Positions 1-5,926 of a DNA stretch of 14,406 bases are shown in pieces. Made by a program: the position numbers and the translations under genes. Each line of letters opens with the position of its first letter. The stretch's first letter is position 1. The DNA lies in NCBI GenBank assembly GCA_910578995.1, contig CAJTSY010000004.1:65380-79785 (forward strand), read 5' to 3'. The notes below the pieces were generated by a model. That model was not told the DNA's origin. It did no database searches and saw only the letters and a list, made by a program, of their open reading frames with translations. This DNA comes from an uncultured Acetatifactor sp. (lineage in GTDB: Bacteria > Bacillota > Clostridia > Lachnospirales > Lachnospiraceae).

Positions 1-731
1 ATATTAGTAATTTCAATACTACAAAGACATTCGACATTCCCTGGGTTAATGATAATGGTGAAAGTTTGTATGCTAACGGCGCTGTTCTGACTATCACATA
101 TACCGCGACTGTCACCAAGGATATTTTGACAGATGATACTGCTGCTGTAAACCATACAAATGAAATTACCATCACCCCCAATGACGAGGAACCGGGCAAT
201 GATGACAAAACCACAGCGGATGTCTATACTGGCAAAATAAAGGTTCAAAAGTATGCTGCTGATAAAGACAATGCAACTTTAGCTGACAAAACGAAACCAC
301 TGGCAGGTGCTAAGTTCATTTTGGCTGACAAAGAGTCAATGGAGGCGACAGGTGTCAAATATGCTAAAATTGATGATAGTACTGGAAAGGTTACATGGGT
401 TGATGATAAGACACAGGCTACTACCAGAACAACAGACGCGAATGGCGAAATTATGTTCGAAGGCCTGGATGACGGCACCTATTACCTGGAGGAAATCGAG
501 GCTCCTGCCGGCTACAACAAATTAAACGCGCGTCAGGCCGTTAAGATAAATGCAGCCACCACAGAAAACAAGACGAACATTACACAGCCTGCAGAGGTTG
601 TAAACAAGACCGGCGCACAGCTTCCTTCCACCGGCGGCATCGGTACCACGATCTTCTACGTGGTTGGCAGCATCCTGATGCTGGCTGCAGTAGTGCTTTT
701 CGTAACCAAGAAGAGGAGCGCTGAGCGCTGA
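1..731 (+). CDS. LPXTG-anchored pilin (SpaA/FimA-like), C-terminal part; 5' end outside window
   Basis: The frame is open from base 3, so only the C-terminal ~242 residues are present and the true start lies to the left. The fragment shows the end of one Ig-like domain, then a CnaB-type domain opening with GKIKVQKYA, and the pilin E-box-like segment YYLEEIEAPAGYNKL (about 480-524). It ends with VVNKTGAQ, the sorting motif LPSTGG (621-638), a hydrophobic helix and the positive tail KKRSAER. In this family, lysine, glutamate and asparagine in such domains form internal isopeptide bonds, and a class C sortase polymerises the subunits through LPXTG. A class C sortase gene follows 72 bases downstream, which supports a pilus shaft subunit. 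Bases 1-420 are about 40% GC by hand count, lower than the rest of the window, while the part encoding the E-box and anchor looks host-like. A tip or minor pilin, or a non-polymerised surface adhesin, cannot be excluded without the N-terminus. Confidence 0.88.
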   Translation, partial: ISNFNTTKTFDIPWVNDNGESLYANGAVLTITYTATVTKDILTDDTAAVNHTNEITITPNDEEPGNDDKTTADVYTGKIKVQKYAADKDNATLADKTKPLAGAKFILADKESMEATGVKYAKIDDSTGKVTWVDDKTQATTRTTDANGEIMFEGLDDGTYYLEEIEAPAGYNKLNARQAVKINAATTENKTNITQPAEVVNKTGAQLPSTGGIGTTIFYVVGSILMLAAVVLFVTKKRSAER

Positions 732-803
732 GAAGGAGAATCTTCCGGACAAACTGGTTCCCTATTTTGAAACTTGAGTAAAAACTGAGAGGTGAGGCCC
801 GCT

Positions 804-1643
804 ATGAAAAAGAAAGTATCTTCAATTCTGTTGACACTGATTTTCATGGCGGGTCTCGCTATTATGGCCTATCCGAAGGTATCTGATTACTGGAATTCCT
901 TCCATGCCTCCCAGGCAATCGTGTCCTACACGGAAGCGGTCTCCGGATTGAGCGAGGAGGAGTATGAAGAATTATACCGGGCGGCGGAGGCGTACAACAG
1001 CGGCCTTCTGGAGCGGCAGAATCCCTTCCTTCTCACTGAGGAGGAGAAGTCGGTCTATCCGGAGCTCCTCAACCTGGGCGGAGACGGAATCATGGGGTAC
1101 ATTGAGATCCCCATGATCGGTGTGGAGCTTCCCATTTATCACGGGACGTCGGAAAATGTGCTGCAGGTCGGCATAGGACATCTGGACTGGACTTCGCTGC
1201 CGGTGGGAGGAGAGTCGACCCATGCGGTGCTCTCCGGCCACCGTGGACTTCCCAGCGCGGAGCTTTTCAGCTCACTGGACCGGCTGGTGGCGGGGGATCG
1301 CTTCGTGCTCAATGTGCTGAACGAGATTTTGACCTACGAGGTGGATCAGATTCTGATCGTTTTGCCGGAGGATGTGGGCGCCCTGCAGATTGCCGAGGGG
1401 GAAGATCAATGCACGCTGGTGACCTGCACGCCCTACGGCGTGAATACTCATCGGATTTTAGTCCGGGGGCACCGGGTGGAGACGGAGCATACGGTCCGTG
1501 TCACGGCGGAGGCTCTTCAGGTGGAGCCGCTTCTGGTCGCGGCGGCGCTTGCGATACCGCTGCTGTTGGTGATGTTCATGCTGATGATGAGCGGCGACCA
1601 GAGGCAGTGGGATGACAGGCAGGATTACAGAGATGAAATATGA
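804..1643 (+). CDS. Class C (pilin-polymerising) sortase
   Basis: A 279-residue membrane transpeptidase that cleaves LPXTG-type motifs and links pilin subunits outside the cell. It has an N-terminal membrane helix (about residues 5-22), the catalytic core with His146 in LSGHRG, Cys208 in TLVTC and Arg217 in NTHRILVRGHR, and a C-terminal membrane helix (about 243-263). Two membrane segments flanking the core are typical of class C enzymes. RQNPF (71-75), ahead of the core, may be the equivalent of the DPF/DPW lid that class C enzymes place over the active site; here the aspartate would be an asparagine. The ATG at 804 is preferred because GAGGTGAG lies 7 bases upstream; an in-frame GTG at 792 falls inside that ribosome site. 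The gene follows the pilin and is closed by a strong terminator, so it is probably the last gene of a pilus operon. Confidence 0.93.
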   Translation: MKKKVSSILLTLIFMAGLAIMAYPKVSDYWNSFHASQAIVSYTEAVSGLSEEEYEELYRAAEAYNSGLLERQNPFLLTEEEKSVYPELLNLGGDGIMGYIEIPMIGVELPIYHGTSENVLQVGIGHLDWTSLPVGGESTHAVLSGHRGLPSAELFSSLDRLVAGDRFVLNVLNEILTYEVDQILIVLPEDVGALQIAEGEDQCTLVTCTPYGVNTHRILVRGHRVETEHTVRVTAEALQVEPLLVAAALAIPLLLVMFMLMMSGDQRQWDDRQDYRDEI

Positions 1644-1660
1644 AATATGGCACAGGCAGA

Positions 1661-1715
1661 GCCGGTGTTCTGACATGGCGATACGATATCAATATGTCAG
1701 TACACCGGCCTTTTT
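1661..1715 (+). terminator. Rho-independent terminator after sortase gene
   Basis: The arms 1661-1676 and 1694-1709 are complementary (GCCGGTGT and CTGACAT on the left, with a single T-T mismatch), enclose a 17-base loop and run directly into CTTTTT. It lies 17 bases after the sortase stop codon and ends the pilus operon before the next promoter. Confidence 0.9.
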
Positions 1716-1818
1716 CCTGTGTATCTTCTTTGGCAGCCCTCTTATAATGTATCGCATATGGGTGTAGATATTTTTGGGGTGGTAAAAGTCTGGATGCAGG
1801 GCAACTTGAGATAACCGG

Positions 1819-1847
1819 TTGCAGATTGGCCTGAATAATTGTATAAT
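1819..1847 (+). promoter_or_regulatory. Sigma-A-type promoter for the membrane protein/nanE/ROK genes
   Basis: The -35 box TTGCAG (1819-1824), a 17-base spacer and a perfect -10 TATAAT (1842-1847) lie about 60 bases upstream of the ATG at 1908. It sits just downstream of the pilus-locus terminator, so it marks a new transcription unit. Confidence 0.8.
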
Positions 1848-1866
1848 AAGTGGGAGGAACAAAATA

Positions 1867-1886
1867 CCTGTCCCTCCGGGGACAGG
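1867..1886 (+). other. 5'-leader hairpin upstream of the 1908 gene
   Basis: CCTGTCCC (1867-1874) pairs perfectly with GGGACAGG (1879-1886) across a TCCG loop. It lies within the predicted 5' leader, ends about ten bases before the AGGAGGG ribosome site at 1897-1903, and has no T-tract. It may stabilise the mRNA or modulate translation; nothing in the sequence decides this. Confidence 0.5.
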
Positions 1887-1907
1887 CTGACAAATGAGGA
1901 GGGAAAC

Positions 1908-2987
1908 ATGGGGAAACAATATCAGTATCTGTACGGGCACATAACCCAGGAGGAGAAGGATCGGTATGCCCAGATGTTCGGACATGAGTTTACCGACGAG
2001 CTGGCGCAGCTGGACAGGACAGGGGCACAGATTCAGCAGGTGGAGCTGCCCCGCGCCGGGGAGGCAGCCAGAAACGCGGCGGGAAAGAAAAAGGCAGGCG
2101 CCTACTGCCCGCTGCTGCAGACCGTGAACAGGGCACTGCAGACTTTTCAGACCCAGAACTATATCAGGGAGGAGAGGCTTGGCCAGAGGACGGATCTGGA
2201 CAGTTATATGAAAGGGCTTACCTGGCTTTCGGATGTGATAAAAGGCCTGGATGACAAAAAGCATGAGGCTTTTTCCAGCGACGGATACCGTACCCTGGTG
2301 CAGAGCGGCAGGGAGTACCGCCAGTTGGAAAAAAGCAGCCTGAAATCTCTGTTTCTTTCACCCATTGTGTTTGCGCTGATCTGGTTCGGACTTTACAGGC
2401 TGTTTACGGCGGATTTTATGCCCGGGTTTCTGGCAAAGCCTGTCTGGGAGAACATATCCTATATTCTGATAATTGTCATCTGCATCGGAATCATTATCGT
2501 ATGCCTCGCCTCGGGGGTGGGATTTATCGGGTCGGTGATCGCGGGCGTACTGATAACAGGCGTACTGGCAGGGGTTTCCGCTTTCGGCATGGGGCTGTTC
2601 CTGAAGGTGGTTCCCGCCGTGGCGCCCGCGTTTGAGCAGGCGGATGAGTACATATCCGTTCTGTTTTTTCCGCTGCTGCTGATTCTGGTTATTGCTACCG
2701 TGGCCATGGTTCCTCCCGCCTTTAAAAACCTGAAGGCTGTAGGCAAAGGAGCCAAAATGCGGGCAAGGCTGGAGGAGATCCGCAGGAACCTGATTAAGGT
2801 GTCCTGGGAACGCACCATTTTTGGCGTGATACTGGAGACTGCTGATGTCTGCGAGGACGGGAGCGGCAGCCTTACCAAATACAGCGAAAAGGAGGCGGCG
2901 GAGATCATCAAACGTGTAAGGGAGTATTTTACCCCGCTGTGCGAGGATTTTGACAGTGCAAAAAACGCAGTGCAGGCAGCAAAGTGA
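1908..2987 (+). CDS. Four-helix membrane protein of unknown function
   Basis: A 359-residue protein I do not recognise. The ATG at 1908 has AGGAGGG five bases upstream; the open frame continues further up but without a ribosome site. The N-terminal ~140 residues are hydrophilic, mostly helical and charged, with no signal peptide. Hydrophobic segments follow at about 145-166, 183-203, 205-232 and 249-270; the middle pair is rich in Ile, Val and Gly and has only a very short connection. A charged cytoplasmic-looking C-terminal region (271-359) contains a basic stretch GAKMRARLEEIRRNL. No enzymatic motif or transporter signature is visible. It is first in a transcription unit with the NanE-like epimerase (58 bases downstream) and a ROK kinase, but nothing in its sequence shows a link to sugar metabolism. 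Confidence 0.85.
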   Translation: MGKQYQYLYGHITQEEKDRYAQMFGHEFTDELAQLDRTGAQIQQVELPRAGEAARNAAGKKKAGAYCPLLQTVNRALQTFQTQNYIREERLGQRTDLDSYMKGLTWLSDVIKGLDDKKHEAFSSDGYRTLVQSGREYRQLEKSSLKSLFLSPIVFALIWFGLYRLFTADFMPGFLAKPVWENISYILIIVICIGIIIVCLASGVGFIGSVIAGVLITGVLAGVSAFGMGLFLKVVPAVAPAFEQADEYISVLFFPLLLILVIATVAMVPPAFKNLKAVGKGAKMRARLEEIRRNLIKVSWERTIFGVILETADVCEDGSGSLTKYSEKEAAEIIKRVREYFTPLCEDFDSAKNAVQAAK

Positions 2988-3045
2988 GAGAACTAAGGGG
3001 ACCGTTGCGCAGGAAGCGGCGGCCCCGGAAAAGGCGGAGGTTTGT

Positions 3046-3768
3046 ATGAAGAAAAGCAGAGACCTGAGAGATTTTCTGGAGAGGATTCATGGAAAAATGA
3101 TTATTTCCTGTCAGGCGGTTCCCGGGGAGCCTCTTTACGTGGAGGAAAAGTCCGTGATGTACCTGATGGCCAGGGCGGCAGCCAGGGCGGGGGCTCCGGC
3201 AATCAGGACTAGCGGTATCCGGGATGTGGTGGCCATCAGGGAGGAAACCGGGCTTCCTGTCATCGGTCTGGTGAAAATACAGTATGAGGGCTATGAGGGC
3301 TATATCACCCCTACCATGAAGGAAGTGGACGACCTGGTGGAGGCCGGATCCGATGTAGTGGCACTGGACTGCACCATGCGCAGGCGGGGGGACGGCAGGA
3401 CCGTCAACGAGTTTATCGCCGACATCCGCAGAAAATATCCGGACATCATCCTGATGGCCGATATTTCCACCTATGAAGAGGGAATCAACGCATGGAAATG
3501 CGGCGTGGACATCCTGGGCACCACCATGAGCGGCTACACATCCTATTCCCCCAGGTTGGACGGCCCGGACTATGAACTGATGCGCCGTCTGGCGGCGGAT
3601 GCGGAGATTCCGGTCATCGGGGAGGGAAGAATCCATGATCCGTCACAGGCGGTGGAGGCTCTGGGAACAGGAGTCTGGGCCATCGTGGTGGGCGGAGCAA
3701 TCACCCGTCCCCTGGAGATTGCCAACCGTTTTATGGATGCCATCAGGACAGCAGGAGAGCAGAAATAA
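3046..3768 (+). CDS. nanE: N-acetylmannosamine-6-phosphate 2-epimerase (NanE)
   Basis: A 240-residue cytoplasmic TIM-barrel enzyme that interconverts ManNAc-6-phosphate and GlcNAc-6-phosphate in sialic acid and amino-sugar catabolism. Family hallmarks are visible in order: IISCQAVPGEPL near the N-terminus, AIRTSGIRD, GLVKIQYEGYEGYITPT (Lys77 as the expected catalytic lysine), ALDCTMR, LMADISTYEEG, GTTMSGYT and PVIGEGRI (Glu193 as the expected second catalytic residue), then a phosphate-site glycine-rich segment VVGGAITRP. Length is normal for the family. The ATG at 3046 is preferred because GGAGG lies 5 bases upstream; the frame is open further left but overlaps the previous gene. It is 12 bases upstream of the ROK kinase gene, which would supply its substrate. 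No NanA lyase or sialic acid transporter lies within the window. Confidence 0.92.
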   Translation: MKKSRDLRDFLERIHGKMIISCQAVPGEPLYVEEKSVMYLMARAAARAGAPAIRTSGIRDVVAIREETGLPVIGLVKIQYEGYEGYITPTMKEVDDLVEAGSDVVALDCTMRRRGDGRTVNEFIADIRRKYPDIILMADISTYEEGINAWKCGVDILGTTMSGYTSYSPRLDGPDYELMRRLAADAEIPVIGEGRIHDPSQAVEALGTGVWAIVVGGAITRPLEIANRFMDAIRTAGEQK

Positions 3769-3780
3769 GGAGGGGAAAGT

Positions 3781-4674
3781 ATGCGGATTGCGGCGCTTGA
3801 CATTGGAGGAACGGCCATTAAATCCGGTATATGGGATGGAGAGGAGCTGACGGTTCTGCAGGAACGGGAGACAGGGGCGTCCCGGGGCGCGGAGCGGGTC
3901 ATGGAGAGGGTGGTGGAGATTCTGCGCGGCTGCGGGCCTTTCGATGCCGTGGGCGTCAGCACCGCCGGCCAGGTGGACACCGCCAGGGGCAGTATTCACT
4001 ATGCCAACGGGAATATGCCGGGATATACCGGGATGAAGGTGCGTGAGATTCTGGAACGGGAGTTTGGCGTGCCTGTGGCGGTGGAAAATGACGTAAATGC
4101 CGCGGCCCTGGGAGAAATGTACCGGGGGGCAGCCAGGGGGTTGGACAGCTTTCTGTGCCTGACCTATGGCACGGGGGTGGGAGGTGCCATTGTCATGGAC
4201 GGGAAAATCTGGGCGGGAAGCAACTGGGCAGGGGGCAGCTTCGGGGGTATCATGGTGCATCCGGAACAGTGGATTGCCGGTGAGGAATGGAGCGGGTGCT
4301 ACGAAAAATACGCTTCCGTCACAGCTCTTGTAGGGAAGGCCAGGCAGATCGATCCTGCCCTGGATGACGGGCGCAGGATTTTCGCCGCAATGGAACGCCA
4401 AGAGGTGAGGGAAGCCGTGGACCAGTGGATCGACGAGATCGTATACGGGCTGGTCACGCTGATCCACATCTTTAATCCCGGCCACATTCTGCTGGGGGGC
4501 GGCATCCTGGCGCAGCCCTATGTTCTGGAGGAAATACGCAGGCGGGTCATGCCGCGGCTTATGCCGGAGACAAGGACGGTGGAGATACAAAGGACAGCCC
4601 TGGGAAACCGGGCGGGCCTGGTGGGCGCCTCCGTACTGGCCGGGCAGCTTCTGGAGGGACAGGCATGGAAATGA
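3781..4674 (+). CDS. ROK-family sugar kinase, probable N-acetylmannosamine kinase
   Basis: A 297-residue cytoplasmic ATP-dependent sugar kinase of the ROK family. It starts with the phosphate-binding loop ALDIGGTAIKSG, has VENDVNAAALGE (Asp104 as catalytic base), the glycine-rich YGTGVGGAIV, and the C-terminal nucleotide-binding segment FNPGHILLGGGI. The classical zinc-binding Cys cluster (CGCxGC) is absent; only SGCYEKYAS remains in its place, as in a group of clostridial ROK proteins. The usual GExGH sugar-contact motif reads GSFGG, so the Glu and His are missing and the substrate cannot be read off confidently. The ATG at 3781 follows AAGGAGGGG. Tight spacing behind nanE argues for ManNAc to ManNAc-6-phosphate (NanK role); glucokinase or another hexosamine kinase is possible. 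Confidence 0.85.
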   Translation: MRIAALDIGGTAIKSGIWDGEELTVLQERETGASRGAERVMERVVEILRGCGPFDAVGVSTAGQVDTARGSIHYANGNMPGYTGMKVREILEREFGVPVAVENDVNAAALGEMYRGAARGLDSFLCLTYGTGVGGAIVMDGKIWAGSNWAGGSFGGIMVHPEQWIAGEEWSGCYEKYASVTALVGKARQIDPALDDGRRIFAAMERQEVREAVDQWIDEIVYGLVTLIHIFNPGHILLGGGILAQPYVLEEIRRRVMPRLMPETRTVEIQRTALGNRAGLVGASVLAGQLLEGQAWK

Positions 4675-4703
4675 CTTTCCGGCAATCCTTTTGGGCGAAT
4701 GTA

Positions 4704-4732
4704 TTGACAGCCTGTCCCTGCTGTGCTACACT
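4704..4732 (+). promoter_or_regulatory. Promoter upstream of the Mn2+ riboswitch
   Basis: A perfect -35 TTGACA (4704-4709), a 17-base spacer and -10 TACACT (4727-4732). Transcription would start near 4739, about a dozen bases before the riboswitch aptamer. Confidence 0.85.
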
Positions 4733-4750
4733 GGATGGACAATAGAAAAT

Positions 4751-4841
4751 ACCTGTGAGGGAGTAGTAAGCGCGGCAGGCGTGGCAAGTCAACAACCCCG
4801 GCCGAACGGCCTGGCTTGTCTTAAATAACGAGACTCATACA
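4751..4841 (+). promoter_or_regulatory. yybP-ykoY (Mn2+-sensing) riboswitch aptamer
   Basis: The two conserved loops of the class are recognisable: GAGGGAGTAG (4757-4766) near the 5' side and AACGAGACT (4827-4835) near the 3' side. Between them, GGCAAG (4783-4788) can pair with CTTGTC (4815-4820, with a G-T pair), capped by the hairpin GGCC-GAAC-GGCC (4800-4811). P1 can form between TGTGAG (4754-4759) and CTCATACA (4834-4841) with a two-base bulge. In characterised members Mn2+ bridges the two loops and turns expression of metal exporters on. It sits between a promoter and a cation antiporter gene, which fits the known target range. This rests on motif recognition, not a covariance-model search. 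Confidence 0.9.
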
Positions 4842-4888
4842 TAACCGGAAGCCCCTGTGGCTCTGGTTATGGATGGGTTTTTTCTTTT
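4833..4888 (+). terminator. Riboswitch-controlled intrinsic terminator
   Basis: The left arm ACTCATACATAACC (4833-4846) pairs with GGTTATGGATGGGT (4865-4878) apart from one mismatch and one wobble, with an inner AGCC/GGCT stem. The right arm runs straight into TTTTTTCTTTT. The left arm uses the same bases as the 3' strand of aptamer P1, so aptamer folding and this terminator exclude each other. That predicts an ON switch: Mn2+ binding prevents termination. Confidence 0.85.
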
Positions 4889-4918
4889 GAAAAAATACGA
4901 AAGAAAGAGGATGGTAAA

Positions 4919-5878
4919 ATGGAACTGGCAGTGATTATTTTTTTGTTTCTGGTAGGGATCCTGTTCATTGTGAAAGGCGGGGACTACTTTGTGGATGCCG
5001 CCTCATGGATTGCGGAGGTCAGCGGGATTCCGAAACTGATTATCGGGGCCACCATCGTCAGCCTGGCCACCACGCTTCCGGAGATGTTGGTGTCAGTGAT
5101 GGCCGCGGCTAAGGGTAGCGTGGACATGGCGATTGGAAATGCAGTGGGCAGCGTTACCGCCAACATCGGACTGATCATGGGCATCTCCCTGGTCTGCATA
5201 CCGGCAGTCATTAGGAGGAAGGATTACCTGATGAAGTCAGTGCTGATGCTGACAGCGGCGGTCCTCATTGTGGTTTCCGGTTTCCTGGGGCAGATGGGAA
5301 CAGTCATTTCGATAGCGCTGATGGCTGTGTTTGCCCTGTTCCTCTGGGAAAACGTTTCTTCTGCCAGACGCTCCATGAAGGGGGACGGGGAGCAGGAGGG
5401 CAGAAAGAAGACTAGCGGACGGAAGGAAGTGGTAACCAATCTGGTGAAGTTTGCTGTTGGCGCGGTGGGCATTGTCTGGGGAGCCGACCTGTTGGTGGAC
5501 AACGGCAGTGCCCTGGCGGCCATGGTCGGGATACCGGAGCGGGTCATCGGCGTGACAATCATTGCGGTGGGGACTTCCCTTCCGGAACTGATCACCACCA
5601 TAACGGCCATAGCGAAGAAACAGTCCTCCCTGTCCGTGGGAAACATCCTGGGTGCTAATATCATAGACCTGACCCTGATCCTTCCCCTGAGCGCTTTTGT
5701 GTCAGGGAAGGCCCTGCCTATCGCGGAGACCTCCGCCAGGCTTGACCTGCCCGCCTGTCTGATCGTGGGCTGTATCGCGGTGATACCGGCCATGATCTGG
5801 GAAAAATTCCAGAGATGGCAGGGGATACTTCTCTTGGCGGCCTATGGGGGTTACTTATTCCTGACTCTGAGGGCGTGA
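4919..5878 (+). CDS. CaCA-family cation antiporter (YrbG-like), probable Mn2+/Ca2+ exporter
   Basis: A 319-residue integral membrane exchanger of the Ca2+/cation antiporter family. It has the two inverted alpha-repeats of this family: the first with GATIVSLATTLPE (Glu55) and GNAVGSVTANIGL, the second with GVTIIAVGTSLPE (Glu223) and GNILGANIIDLTL. A hydrophilic cytoplasmic loop at about 148-172 separates the two halves, and about ten hydrophobic segments can be counted. Family members exchange Ca2+ for Na+ or H+. The upstream yybP-ykoY riboswitch suggests that Mn2+ export is the job here; this is inference from regulation. The ATG at 4919 has AGAGGA 7 bases upstream; another ATG at 4911 is out of frame. 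It appears to be a single-gene unit, followed by a convergent gene. Confidence 0.92.
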   Translation: MELAVIIFLFLVGILFIVKGGDYFVDAASWIAEVSGIPKLIIGATIVSLATTLPEMLVSVMAAAKGSVDMAIGNAVGSVTANIGLIMGISLVCIPAVIRRKDYLMKSVLMLTAAVLIVVSGFLGQMGTVISIALMAVFALFLWENVSSARRSMKGDGEQEGRKKTSGRKEVVTNLVKFAVGAVGIVWGADLLVDNGSALAAMVGIPERVIGVTIIAVGTSLPELITTITAIAKKQSSLSVGNILGANIIDLTLILPLSAFVSGKALPIAETSARLDLPACLIVGCIAVIPAMIWEKFQRWQGILLLAAYGGYLFLTLRA

Positions 5879-5890
5879 GGAAAGAGATGG

Positions 5891-5918
5891 CGGCCTGCCG
5901 TGGGAAAAAGGCAGGCCG
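5891..5918. terminator. Hairpin between convergent genes, possible bidirectional terminator
   Basis: CGGCCTGCC (5891-5899) and GGCAGGCCG (5910-5918) form a perfect 9-bp stem with a 10-base loop, placed between the ends of two converging genes. Neither side has a proper T-tract, so intrinsic termination is not assured. It may act as a weak bidirectional terminator or a 3'-end stabiliser for both transcripts. Confidence 0.55.
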
Positions 5919-5926
5919 TGACAAGA

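Noticed and set aside
3643..4590. Minus-strand open frame of 315 codons opposite the ROK kinase
   Set aside because: A shadow of a well-supported kinase gene in GC-rich DNA; its composition (Pro, His, Arg rich) is not protein-like.
5224..5793. Minus-strand open frame of 189 codons opposite the antiporter
   Set aside because: Antisense to the conserved antiporter; no start signal or recognisable domain.
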